From positions 1 to 64,000 of the forward strand of contig NZ_JAPVQY010000017.1 of the NCBI RefSeq assembly GCF_027257875.1: 64,000 nucleotides of DNA, written 5' to 3'. The position numbers and the translations under genes were made by a program. Shown one piece after another: positions 36,691 through 45,319 of this stretch. The notes below the pieces were generated by a model that saw only the letters and a program-made list of their open reading frames with translations, ran no database searches and was not told the DNA's origin. Origin of the DNA: Burkholderia sp. IMCC1007. GTDB lineage: Bacteria; Pseudomonadota; Gammaproteobacteria; Burkholderiales; Burkholderiaceae. The first letter of the stretch is position 1; each line of letters begins with the position of its first letter.

Positions 36691-37158
36691 ATGAGCACGA
36701 TCAACATCACCGAAAAATACTGGGACGATGCGCGCGAAGGCGACGAGTGCGTGAGCCCGACCTACACGGTCACGAAAGAACGCATCCTCGCGTATGCCGA
36801 TCTGACCGGCGATCACACGCCCGTTCATGTCGACGAGGAATACGCGAACGCGAGCCACTTCGGCTGCATCGTCGCGCACGGCCTGTTCGGCTTGTCCATT
36901 GCCGACGGCCTCAAGACGCGAAGCGACTATCGCTTCCTGCCCGGCATGTCGCTCGGATGGACGTGGGACTTCCTGTTGCCGATCAAGGTCAACGACGTGC
37001 TGCATGTGAAGTTCCGGGTGGGCACCATGCGTGCAAGCAAGAGCCGTCCGGATTGGGGCATCGTCGTGTTGCCGTCGGAACTGATCAATCAGAACGGCGA
37101 AGTCGTTCAACGTGGCGAGCATCGTCTGATGATCCCGCGCCGTCCGGGAGCGAACTGA
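36691..37158 (+). CDS. MaoC-family (R)-specific enoyl-CoA hydratase-like protein
   Basis: The 155-residue product is a single hot-dog domain with the hydratase motif: TGDHTPVHVDEEYA (Asp and His of the D-x4-H catalytic pair), followed by HFGCIVAHGLFG, and a C-terminal VQRGEHRLMI strand. It would hydrate or dehydrate a 2-enoyl-CoA. ATG 36691 follows GCGGAGG. The stop codon overlaps the CoA-transferase start by one base, so supply and use of the CoA ester are translationally linked. Confidence 0.88.
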   Translation: MSTINITEKYWDDAREGDECVSPTYTVTKERILAYADLTGDHTPVHVDEEYANASHFGCIVAHGLFGLSIADGLKTRSDYRFLPGMSLGWTWDFLLPIKVNDVLHVKFRVGTMRASKSRPDWGIVVLPSELINQNGEVVQRGEHRLMIPRRPGAN

Positions 37159-38381
37159 TGCAGGCCCGTCCCCTCGAAGGCATCCGCGTCGTCGATTACA
37201 GCCACTTTCTTGCCGGCCCGTATGTCGGGCGGTGTCTCGCGGCACTCGGCGCGGAAGTGATCAAGGTCGAACGCCCGGGCAGCGGCGATGCCGGCCGCCA
37301 GCACGCGACCATTCTCGACGACCAGCAAAGCGCGTATTTCCTGCAGCTCAACATGGGCAAGCGGGGCGTGAGCGTCAACATGAAGGATCCGCGCGGCAAG
37401 GCGTTCATGCAGCGCCTGTGCGACTCGGCGGACGTATTCATCGAGAACTATCGGCCCGGCGCGCTCGACAAGCTCGGCCTCGGTTATGCAGCGTTGTCGG
37501 AACGCAATCCGGGCCTCGTCTACTGCTCGATTTCGGCGTACGGACACACTGGGCCCGACGCGCATCGCGCGGGCTTCGGTCTCATCGCGGAAGCCAAGAG
37601 CGGCATCATGCAAATGATCGGCAACCCGGGCGAGCCGCCGCCGCTGATGCGCATTTCGCTCGGCGACATGTACACCGGCATTCACGCCGTTGCGGCGATC
37701 AACGCCGCGCTGCTCGGTCGCGTGAAGAGCGGGCGCGGCCAGCATATCGACATGGCGCTGTACGACACGCTCGTCTCGATGCATGAATATGCAGTCCAGT
37801 GCTACACGATGCAAGGCGTGGTGCCCGAGCAAACGGGTCACGACATGCCGACCTCGACGCTGTATGGCGTGTTTCGCGCGGCCGACGGCGATCTCGTGAT
37901 CGCCGCGCAGGTCGATGATTCGTGGAAGCGGTTCGCAACAGTCGTCGAGCAGCACGGCGGTCCGGCCGGATTCGGCGCCGATGCGCGGTTTCATGACCTG
38001 AACGGGCGCAACGCGAATCGCGAGGAGATCCTTTCGATCGTGAAGCCGTGGGTGGCCGCGCGCTCCGTCGCGGACGTGCTGGCGTTGCTCGATAGCGTCG
38101 ATGTGCCGAGCGCGAAGGTTCAACGCATCGACGAGGTTGTCGCGGATCCGCAGATCGTCGCGCGCGGCATGGTCGTCGAGCAAGAACATCCGCGTTTTGG
38201 AAAACTGCGGCTGCCGAACCTGCCGTTCCGCTTCTCCGACTGCGATACGTCGATCCGCGACGTCGGCCCCGATCTCGGTCAGCACAACGTGGAAGTCGCG
38301 CAATCGCTGGGTTTCAGCGCAGCCGAGATCGACGCGATGCAGACCGACGGCGTGCTCTTCTCGAAGCCGGGGGCGCAATGA
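37158..38381 (+). CDS. CaiB/BaiF-type (family III) CoA transferase
   Basis: Family III transferases move CoA between short organic acids through an aspartyl anhydride. The 407-residue product has the family signature: [34 protein letters not shown] at the N terminus, [10 protein letters not shown], and the catalytic Asp in ISLGDMYTG (about residue 174). It overlaps the MaoC stop by one base and the shikimate-dehydrogenase start by four. It probably activates the acid that the neighbouring hydratase and reductase process. Confidence 0.9.
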   Translation: [407 protein letters not shown]

Positions 38382-39211
38382 GCGATCGATATGCGGTAAT
38401 CGGCAATCCGATCGGCCATACGAAATCGCCGCTGATCCACGGTCTTTTTGCAAAGGAGACCGGGCAGGACATCACGTATACGGCCATCGAAGGGCCGCTG
38501 GAGCCGGCCGGTGCTTTCCGCGATACGGTCAGGGGCTTCATCGCGGCAGGCGGCAAGGGCATGAACGTCACCGCGCCGTTCAAGCTGCAGGCGTTCGCGA
38601 TGGCCGACGAGCGGAGCGAACGGGCCGCGCTCGCGGGTGCCGTCAACGCGATGAAGTTCGAGAACGGACGCATCGTGGCGGAGAACTTCGATGGCGTCGG
38701 CCTCGTGCGCGACATCGAGATCAACCTGCATCAGCCGATGGCGGGCAAGCGCGTGCTCGTGCTGGGCGCGGGCGGCGCGGTGCGCGGCGCGTTGCTGCCG
38801 TTCATCGCGGCGCAGCCTGCGCGACTCGTGATAGCCAATCGCAGCGTGGACAAGGCGAAGGCGCTCGTCGAACAGGTCGCGGCAGGCGCAACGCTCGCCG
38901 CGTGCGGCTATGCGGAACTCGAATCGATGGGGCAGTTCGATCTCGTTGTCAATGCAACGTCCGCGAGCCTGACCGGGCAATTGCCGCCCGTTCCGTCGAG
39001 CGTCTTCAGCGCGACCGGCGCTGCGTACGAGCTGGCGTATGGAAAGGGCCTCACGCCGTTCCTCCAGCTTGCGCGTCAGGCAGGCGTGCAACGCATTGCC
39101 GATGGCGTCGGCATGTTGGTCGAACAGGCGGCCGAAGCGTTCGCTTGGTGGCGTGGGGTTCGTCCGCACACGCAGGCCGTCATCGAACAGTTGACCGTCC
39201 CGCTCGAGTGA
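38378..39211 (+). CDS. Shikimate dehydrogenase family protein (paralogue 1)
   Basis: The 277-residue product is an AroE-fold NADP-dependent oxidoreductase. It has the substrate lysine in NVTAPFK (Lys69; NVTVPFK in AroE), the Asp104 in NFDG (NTDG in AroE), the SPLIH substrate segment and the nucleotide loop GAGGAVRG (about 126-133), with NRS suggesting NADP preference. Two family-defining motifs are each altered by one residue, and the gene is inside a catabolic operon, so a quinate/shikimate-like catabolic dehydrogenase is likelier than the biosynthetic AroE. The start overlaps the CoA-transferase stop. Confidence 0.85.
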   Translation: MSDRYAVIGNPIGHTKSPLIHGLFAKETGQDITYTAIEGPLEPAGAFRDTVRGFIAAGGKGMNVTAPFKLQAFAMADERSERAALAGAVNAMKFENGRIVAENFDGVGLVRDIEINLHQPMAGKRVLVLGAGGAVRGALLPFIAAQPARLVIANRSVDKAKALVEQVAAGATLAACGYAELESMGQFDLVVNATSASLTGQLPPVPSSVFSATGAAYELAYGKGLTPFLQLARQAGVQRIADGVGMLVEQAAEAFAWWRGVRPHTQAVIEQLTVPLE

Positions 39212-39283
39212 CGAGCCGAGGAAGCGCGGCATGCAAGCCGAGACTTATCGCTATCGCCGCTGCGACGTGGAAGGGCCTCTGAT

Positions 39284-39439
39284 CTCTCGGTCGTCATCGG
39301 AAGCCGTGCACCGTTCGCCGCCGCGCTGATTCACGCATATTGCGGCGGCGCGACCTGGCCCGTCGTCGCGTGCGGCATCGTGTTCAACCTCGTTTCGATG
39401 CGGGCGGTTCACGCCGCTCGCGCAAGCCACGGAGTGTGA
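39284..39439 (+). pseudogene. C-terminal remnant of an MFS transporter
   Basis: Fifty-one codons ending in TGA at 39437-39439 read like the last membrane helix and tail of an MHS/MFS permease: APFAAALIHAY, then the G-A-T-W-P-V-V turn, then a hydrophobic segment and R-A-x-x-A-A-R. No start codon or upstream helices remain in the 72 bases after the shikimate-dehydrogenase gene. It implies that a permease once stood here in the operon; the intact MHS permease at 42.1-43.6 kb may have replaced it. Confidence 0.6.
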
Positions 39440-39440
39440 C

Positions 39441-40498
39441 ATGCAGAAAACGCGCATCGCGGTAGCCGGCGCCGGTTATATCGGGCGTGAACATATACGC
39501 GTGGTTCGCGAAAGTGCGACGTGCGCGCTGTCGGCCGTGATCGACCCGTCCGATGCGGCGGCGGACATCGCAGCGAAGGCAGGCGTGCCGCATTACCGCT
39601 CGCTCGATGAACTCTACGAGAAAGATCGTCCCGACGGTGTGGTCCTGGCGACACCCAACACGCTTCACGTAGCGCACGCGCGCTCGAGCATGCAGGCCGG
39701 CGTGCCGATACTGCTCGAAAAGCCCATCGCCGCCACGGTGGAGGAGGCTGAAGCGCTCGTCGCCGATGTCGACCGCTATGGCGCGAGCGTGTTGATCGGT
39801 CATCATCGCGCACATAGCCCGATCATGGCGCGCGCGAAGGCGATCATCGACGACGGGCGGCTCGGCCCGCTGGTCGCCGTGATGGGCAGTGCACTGTTTT
39901 TCAAGCCCGATCAGTATTTCGCGGACGCGCCATGGCGCAAGGAACCGGGCGCCGGGCCGATCCTGCTCAACATGATTCACGAGATTCACAATCTGCGGAT
40001 GCTGTGCGGCGACATCGTCGCGGTGCAGGCGTTTTCGTCGCGCGCGACGCGCCGCGCGGCTTCGCCGTCGAGGATACCGTCGCGATCAATCTGCGTTTCG
40101 CGAGCGGCGCACTCGGCACGTTCCTGTTGTCGGATACGGCGGCCAGCGCGCGTAGCTGGGAACAGACGTCGCAGGAGAACAAGGCCTACGCATCGTATTC
40201 CGACGAGGACTGCTATGTAATCGCCGGCACCTACGGGTCCTTGTCGATTCCGACGATGCGTGTCAAGACCTACGGAAGAGACGAAGATCGATCGTGGTGG
40301 AAACCGTTCGATGTCAGCGTGGCCGACACGACGCGCGACGATCCGCTCGAGCATCAAATGGAACACTTCGGGCGCGTCGTGCGCGGCGAAGCCGCACCGA
40401 TCGTCACCGCGCGTGACGGCCTGCAAAATCTGCGCATCACCGAGGCGATCGTGAAGGCCGCGGAAACCGGCGCAGTCGTCGAAACGACGTCACTCTGA
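39441..40498 (+). pseudogene. Gfo/Idh/MocA-family oxidoreductase, frameshifted
   Basis: The first 200 or so codons encode a dehydrogenase Rossmann domain (AGAGYIGREH near the start, LEKPIA with the catalytic-site lysine, GHHRAHSP) and run in frame from ATG 39441. From about 40060 the homologous sequence (FAVEDTV, LRFASGALGTF, MEHFGRVVRGE, TARDGLQNLR) continues in a different frame to TGA 40496-40498. The switch, within 40041-40060 in a GC-rich CGCGCG run, equals one lost base (or two gained). Both halves look otherwise undamaged, so the break is recent or a sequencing error. If intact it would be an NAD(P) sugar- or cyclitol-type dehydrogenase of about 352 residues. Confidence 0.85.
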
Positions 40499-40517
40499 AA
40501 CTCGATACAGGTCAATC

Positions 40518-40955
40518 ATGAAAACTTTCCTCATGCTGCACGGCATCAACCACAACATGTTCGGCAAGCGCGATCCGGTTCAATACGGGACGGCGACGCT
40601 CGCCGACATCGACGCCCGGCTTCAGGCGCTGGCCGCGGAGCTTGGCGTCACCGTCGACAGCTATCAGACGAACAGCGAAGGCGACATGTGTCTGCGCATC
40701 CATCAGGCGTTCATCGACAAGGTCGACGGCGTACTCATCAATGCGGGCGCCTGGACGCACTATAGCTACGGGATCCGCGACGCGCTCGCCATCCTGACGG
40801 TGCCCATCGTCGAGATTCACATGTCCAACATCCACGCGCGCGAGAGCTTCCGCCATCATTCGGTGTTCGCCGAGATCGTGAAGGGGCAGATTTGCGGGTT
40901 TGGTCTCGACAGCTATTCGCTCGGGCTGAGGGCGGCGGTAGCGGCCGCCGCCTGA
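40518..40955 (+). CDS. Type II 3-dehydroquinate dehydratase-like protein
   Basis: The 145-residue length and motif order match type II dehydroquinases (AroQ/QutE), which are used in both biosynthesis and quinate breakdown. Seen are RDPVQYG with Tyr23 and Arg18, the INAGAWTHYS loop, and EIHMSNIHARESFRHHS. Several near-invariant residues differ: GPNLN is GINHN, and INPGAYTH is INAGAWTH. The catalytic Asn, Arg, Tyr and His remain, so it should be active, perhaps on a related substrate. It follows the broken oxidoreductase by 19 bases in the catabolic island. Confidence 0.85.
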   Translation: MKTFLMLHGINHNMFGKRDPVQYGTATLADIDARLQALAAELGVTVDSYQTNSEGDMCLRIHQAFIDKVDGVLINAGAWTHYSYGIRDALAILTVPIVEIHMSNIHARESFRHHSVFAEIVKGQICGFGLDSYSLGLRAAVAAAA

Positions 40956-40964
40956 CCTGATGTT

Positions 40965-41201
40965 TCAAGCGTCGGCCCACGCGCGGCGCAGTAGCGCCGC
41001 GCTTTGGCGCATCGACGCGGCCGGATCGCCATTGAAGCGGCATTCGGTGCCGCGCAGGCCGCGGTAACCTGCGGCCGCAAACGACGCATCGTCGTCGATA
41101 TGAAGCGGCACGAGCGGGGCTCGGATGTAGTCGAGTCCCGCTTTCTGTATGAGGGGCACCTGATGCAGCGGCCCGCACCTGCCCAACTGTGGACCGGGCA
41201 T
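40965..41201 (-). pseudogene. Internally deleted TIM-barrel (sugar isomerase/epimerase-like) remnant
   Basis: A 78-codon minus-strand frame reads an N-terminal-like strand (AGLDYIRAPLVPL) and then jumps to a C-terminal-like part (AAGYRGLRGTECRF, SAALLRRAW). These look like the first strand and last helices of the xylose-isomerase-like TIM-barrel family (about 270 residues), with the middle gone. The family includes dehydroshikimate dehydratases, which would suit the context, but the fragment is too short to say. It lies just after the second shikimate-dehydrogenase gene on the same strand. Confidence 0.5.
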
Positions 41202-41228
41202 GTTCCGGGCGTCGTGGGAAAGGGTCAG

Positions 41229-42062
41229 TCAGTACGCGAGCGTCGCGACGGAGCGCAGAACGTCGGCCGTCGTGCTCGGAAAACCGAAGAATTCGAGGTA
41301 CGCGGGGATCTGTTCGAACAACATGTCCGTGCCGATCTGAAAGCGGCAACCGCGCGCCTGCACGGCCTTCAGAAACGCCGTCATTTCTGCCTTCATCACG
41401 ACTTCGCCGACGAATGTTTCAGGCGAAATCCGCGTGACATCGACGGGCAGCGGGTCGCCATCGTTCATGCCCATCGGCGTGGCGTTGACGACGAGATCGT
41501 AGCCCGCCGGATCGTTGTTGCCGGTGATCAATTCGAGCTCGGGATAGTAGGCCGCCAACCGGTCGCGAAGACCATGCGCGGATTCGCGCCGCACATCGTA
41601 AAGCGACAGCGACGCAACGCCCGCCGCAGCGAGCGATGCCGCGATGGCTGAACCGACGCCGCCTGCGCCGACCACGAGCACGCGCGCGCCTTCGAGTTTG
41701 CAGCCTTTGCGCCGCACGCCGCGCACGAAGCCATCACCATCGAACATGTCGCCGATCAGGCGGCCATCTTCCGCGCGGCGCACCGCGTTGCACGAGCCCG
41801 CAATCTTCACGGCTCGCGTGACCTCGTCCAGCAAGCCGACGGTCGTGACCTTGTGCGGCATCGTGATCAGCGCGCCGCGGATGTTTTCGAGCGTGAAAAC
41901 GGACCGCAGAAACGCCGGGAACGCGTCCGCCTTGCATCCCGCCGGCACGACGATCGCGTCGATCTGGGCACGATCGAAGTAAGGGTTGTAGATCATAGGC
42001 GACTTGAACGAATGGGTCGGAAAGCCGATGTGCGCGATGATGGCCGTATTGCCCGAGATCAT
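41229..42062 (-). CDS. Shikimate dehydrogenase family protein (paralogue 2)
   Basis: The 277-residue product has the AroE fold: SFKSPMIYNP substrate segment, ITMPHK with Lys71, FDGDGF with Asp108, the GAGGVGSA nucleotide loop (about 128-135) and NATPMGM. It is only distantly similar to paralogue 1 on the other strand, so it is not a recent duplicate. It resembles the quinate/shikimate dehydrogenases that use a TMPHK motif. ATG 42062 follows GGAGGG; the longer frame upstream is not supported. It lies 70 bases downstream of the MHS permease on the same strand. Confidence 0.87.
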   Translation of the reverse strand: MISGNTAIIAHIGFPTHSFKSPMIYNPYFDRAQIDAIVVPAGCKADAFPAFLRSVFTLENIRGALITMPHKVTTVGLLDEVTRAVKIAGSCNAVRRAEDGRLIGDMFDGDGFVRGVRRKGCKLEGARVLVVGAGGVGSAIAASLAAAGVASLSLYDVRRESAHGLRDRLAAYYPELELITGNNDPAGYDLVVNATPMGMNDGDPLPVDVTRISPETFVGEVVMKAEMTAFLKAVQARGCRFQIGTDMLFEQIPAYLEFFGFPSTTADVLRSVATLAY

Positions 42063-42132
42063 GCATCCCTCCGGGGATTGCTTTGCTAAAAAGACAGGAC
42101 GGGCACATCGGTGGATGTGCCCGTTCATCGAA

Positions 42133-43578
42133 TCAATGCGTTTGCATGGACGCTTTCGCGAGTCTCGTTTCGCTCAATGCTTCTTCGCGGAGCCGGTGGT
42201 ATTGCGCTTTCGGAATCGGCGTGGCGTCTTTCTTTCCGAGGTCGCCGAGACGCACGCGATACGTCTCCCGCGCACTCCATGCAGCCATCGCCGAGACGAT
42301 CGTGGCGGCCAGCGTGATCGAACCGATCATCAGAGGCACGTTGTGCGACCCAGGGGGCGCGACAGCGGCGAAGAGGGCCGGAAGCAGCGCGGTGATGGTC
42401 GTGCCGATGTTCTGCGCGATCGCCATCGCGGAGACGCGAAAGCGCGTCGGGAACAGTTCCGGATAGTAGCCGGGGAAGACCGCGTTATAGCCCTGGTACA
42501 CCACGCCCCACATCAGTATCGACATCGCGAACGCGACGGGCAGGTTGTGCACGCTGATCGCATACAGATACGCATACGATAGGAGGCCTGACGACAGCGC
42601 ACCGAAGATCATCAGCGGCCGTCGCCCGATGCGATCCGACAGATTGCCGACAAACGGAATGACGAGCACCGCCACGATGTTGCCGACCACCGGAATCCAC
42701 AGATACACGCTCGCATGGAAGTTGATGCCGTACGACGGCTGAACCGCGTACGCCGCGCCGAAGATGGTGGTGACGACCGGGATCACGTTCATGAACGCCA
42801 TGAACAGAACACGCAGCATGTCGGGCCAGCTGTACTTGAACGCTTCGAGGACGGGCGCGCGCGCGACCTTGCCGCTCGCGTCTTCCTTCGCGAATGCGGC
42901 GGTTTCGTCGACTTCGCGGCGAATGATGAATCCCGCGATCAGGACGAGCGCGCTCAACAGGAACGGAATGCGCCAGCCCCATGCAACGAACGCGTCTTCC
43001 GGCATGTAGTATGCAAGCGGCAGGAAGACGGCGGCAGCGAGAATCTGGCCGGCCTGCACGCCTTGCAACGTGAAACTCGCGAAGTAGCCGCGGCGGCCGA
43101 ATGGCGCCTGTTCCATGATCATCGAACTGGCGCCCGAAATCTCGCCCGCGACGGCAAAACCTTGAACCAGGCGCAGGATGACGAGGAGCGCGGGCGCGAG
43201 CATGCCGACCGATTGATACGTCGGCAGCACGCCGACGGCCATCGTCGAGGCACCCATCAGGAACATGCAGATCAGCAGTACGGTCTTGCGGCCGTGCGTG
43301 TCGCCCCAATGTCCGAGGACGAACGCGCCGATCGGCCGCGCCACGTAACCCACGCCGTACGTCGCCAGCGAGGCCACGATCGCGATCTTCGGATCGCCTT
43401 TCGGGAAAAAGATCTGAGGAAAGACCAGCGCCGCGGCTTGGGCGTAAATGAAGAAGTCGTAGTACTCGAGCGCGGAACCGATCCAGCCGCTTGCTCGCGC
43501 CTTGCGGGCCTGTTTGCGGGCTCTTTCATCCATGAGCCCGTCAATTCCGCCGCCTTGCCGCGGCATTCCGTTGTCCAT
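42133..43578 (-). CDS. MHS-family MFS permease (shikimate/ShiA-like)
   Basis: The 481-residue inner-membrane protein has twelve predicted helices and the metabolite:H+ symporter hallmarks: GSALEYYDFFIYAQAAALVF in the first helix, GHWGDTHGRK in loop 2-3, RLVQGFAVAGE in helix 4 and LSDRIGRRP in loop 8-9. Members carry shikimate, alpha-ketoglutarate or proline/betaine. Placed between two shikimate-dehydrogenase paralogues and opposite a LysR gene, it is likely the uptake system for a shikimate- or quinate-like acid. ATG 43578 follows AGGAG. Confidence 0.88.
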   Translation of the reverse strand: MDNGMPRQGGGIDGLMDERARKQARKARASGWIGSALEYYDFFIYAQAAALVFPQIFFPKGDPKIAIVASLATYGVGYVARPIGAFVLGHWGDTHGRKTVLLICMFLMGASTMAVGVLPTYQSVGMLAPALLVILRLVQGFAVAGEISGASSMIMEQAPFGRRGYFASFTLQGVQAGQILAAAVFLPLAYYMPEDAFVAWGWRIPFLLSALVLIAGFIIRREVDETAAFAKEDASGKVARAPVLEAFKYSWPDMLRVLFMAFMNVIPVVTTIFGAAYAVQPSYGINFHASVYLWIPVVGNIVAVLVIPFVGNLSDRIGRRPLMIFGALSSGLLSYAYLYAISVHNLPVAFAMSILMWGVVYQGYNAVFPGYYPELFPTRFRVSAMAIAQNIGTTITALLPALFAAVAPPGSHNVPLMIGSITLAATIVSAMAAWSARETYRVRLGDLGKKDATPIPKAQYHRLREEALSETRLAKASMQTH

Positions 43579-43649
43579 GAACGTCTCCTGATCTTGGTTT
43601 GACTGGAGCAGCATCGTCGGCTGCATCTCTGGTGGCTCGAACGTGGCCG

Positions 43650-43679
43650 TTCGGGCTCGGCGGGGCTGTCGAGCCCGAA
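43650..43679. promoter_or_regulatory. Perfect 10-bp inverted repeat in the permease/LysR divergent region
   Basis: Arms TTCGGGCTCG (43650-43659) and CGAGCCCGAA (43670-43679) are perfectly complementary around a 10-base spacer. It lies 72 bases from the permease start and 75 from the LysR start, the usual place for a LysR-type recognition site. Confidence 0.55.
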
Positions 43680-43707
43680 CCCAAGATACGGGGATGCTCG
43701 TGCGCGG

Positions 43708-43737
43708 GCAATGCAATGAATACAATGGGGGCATTGC
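43708..43737. promoter_or_regulatory. Second inverted repeat close to the LysR start
   Basis: GCAATGC (43708-43714) and GCATTGC (43731-43737) form a 7-bp inverted repeat with a 16-base AT-richer spacer, ending 16 bases before the LysR start codon. It could be the autoregulatory site or overlap the LysR promoter. Confidence 0.4.
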
Positions 43738-43753
43738 GTTCGACAATACCGCC

Positions 43754-44659
43754 ATGAACACGTCCGAGTTACCCGATCTGAAGCTCCTGCAGCTCTTCGA
43801 CCTGCTGTACGACGTGCGCAGCGTCACGCGCGCGGCCGAGCAGCTCGGACAGAGCCAGCCCACGATCAGCATCTGGCTGGGGCGCTTGCGCGACCATCTG
43901 CAGGATCCGCTGTTCGTCCGCACGCCGGGCGGGATGACGCCGACCCCTCAGGCGGACGCGCTGATCGGGCCGTGCAGGGAGATCCTGGAGTCGCTTCGCC
44001 GGTTTTCGGCGTGGGAGATTTCGTTCGATCCGAGCACGGCGAAGCGCCGCTTCCGCATCTGCATGACCGATGCGAGCCATATCACGCTGCTTCCGCGCAT
44101 GCTGGCCCATGTACGTGCGCATGCGCCGGGCATTCGGCTGGAAGCCGCGAGAATCGACGGAAACACGGAGCGCGCGCTGGAATCCGGCGAGGCCGATCTG
44201 GCGATCGGGCATGTGCCGTGGCTCGGCAGCGGGATGTATCAGCAACAGCTCTATATGCAGGACTGGGTGTGCCTCGCGAGTCCGGATCACCCGCGCGTAC
44301 GCGCGCGACTGAGCATGAAGCACTACTGCAGCGAGGGGCACGTGATCATCGCCGCCGGCACGGGCGCGCAACTGCTGGAGCAGGCGCTGCTGCGCGAGAA
44401 CATAGAACGCAATGTCGTGCTTGAACTTCCGGGCATGCTCGGGCTCGGGTCGATCATCAAGTCGACCGATCTTATCGCCACGTTGCCGCGAAACATCGGG
44501 GAAACACTCGCGAAAGTCAACGACATCGCGGTTCACTCGTGCCCGTTCCCGGTCGATCAGTTCGCGGTGCGGCAGCATTGGCACGCCAAGTACCATCACG
44601 AAGCAGGCAATCGGTGGTTGCGATCCGTCGTGGCCGATCTGTTCTCGAGCAGAGGTTAG
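43754..44659 (+). CDS. LysR-family regulator of the shikimate-like island
   Basis: The 301-residue product has a LysR HTH (LLQLFDLLYDVRSVTRAAEQLGQSQPTISIWLGRLR) of the PcaQ/NodD/NahR-like branch, with LFVRTPGGMTPTPQA, and an effector domain. It is divergent from the MHS permease, across a 175-base region with two inverted repeats, so it likely activates permease and shikimate-dehydrogenase paralogue 2 in response to the imported acid. ATG 43754 gives the normal LysR N terminus; the open frame upstream is intergenic. Confidence 0.88.
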   Translation: MNTSELPDLKLLQLFDLLYDVRSVTRAAEQLGQSQPTISIWLGRLRDHLQDPLFVRTPGGMTPTPQADALIGPCREILESLRRFSAWEISFDPSTAKRRFRICMTDASHITLLPRMLAHVRAHAPGIRLEAARIDGNTERALESGEADLAIGHVPWLGSGMYQQQLYMQDWVCLASPDHPRVRARLSMKHYCSEGHVIIAAGTGAQLLEQALLRENIERNVVLELPGMLGLGSIIKSTDLIATLPRNIGETLAKVNDIAVHSCPFPVDQFAVRQHWHAKYHHEAGNRWLRSVVADLFSSRG

Positions 44660-44796
44660 TATCGCGTGAGCCGGCCGGGTTGCTGGCGGCGGGCTGAGGG
44701 ATCCGTTGACGGGAAATACCTAAGTTATGTTGAACAACAGGCACGAAATGCGTTCTCGTCCCTTACCGAATCAGTGACCAGGAAACCGCCTTCGGT

Positions 44797-45180
44797 GTGC
44801 GCTTCGACAATAACTACACGTCAACCGCACATAGCGATACGACCGGGATGCTGAGCCTGTATCGGTATGCGGATGCGTGCGTGACGCCTGTCTTCACCGC
44901 GCTGACCGATTGGTCGACATATGACAAGGACGGGGCCAGCGATTGCACGGAGAAGCTGGCGGGGAAGCGCAAGGGCGCGAGCGACGCGCAGCAGGATGCG
45001 TGCGATGCAGACAACACGATGGAGGTTCACTACGCGGTGTCGTTCAGCCCGCACAAGACGAACGGCCACTATGACCTGCTGGTGCGCCCCAAGGGCAACG
45101 CTGCATCGGGCAAGGCCGCGCGCTTTACGTGGAACGACGGAACGTATCAGCCGCGGCGGTTCACGGGCGATTGGCGCTGA
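44797..45180 (+). CDS. Hypothetical protein, probably 5'-truncated
   Basis: A 127-codon frame from GTG 44797 has ordinary protein character (balanced hydrophobics; VHYAVSFSPHKTNGHYDLLVRP; aromatic-rich end) and ends FTGDWR. The frame is open back to a TGA at 44731-44733, and the codons before the GTG (YRISDQETAFG) also look coding. There is no ATG, so the gene has probably lost its 5' part to the neighbouring LysR gene. I do not recognise the family. No signal peptide or membrane segment is visible in what remains. Confidence 0.5.
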   Translation: MRFDNNYTSTAHSDTTGMLSLYRYADACVTPVFTALTDWSTYDKDGASDCTEKLAGKRKGASDAQQDACDADNTMEVHYAVSFSPHKTNGHYDLLVRPKGNAASGKAARFTWNDGTYQPRRFTGDWR

Positions 45181-45220
45181 AAGCCGACGCAACGTCAAGA
45201 ACGGCCGCCGCACGTTCTTG

Positions 45221-45234
45221 GGATGCCGGCATCC
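45221..45234. repeat. Perfect 14-bp palindrome
   Basis: GGATGCCGGCATCC is fully self-complementary with no spacer. It lies between the end of the truncated hypothetical gene and the end of the MFS gene, where no promoter is expected. It may be a protein-binding site or chance in GC-rich DNA. Confidence 0.35.
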
Positions 45235-45319
45235 GACCGCGAGCATCGAACATTGAAAGTTCGCTGCGGTCGGTAAGCCGGTAAGCCGTTGTGCTGTTCT
45301 GCCGATACGTCGCCGTCAA

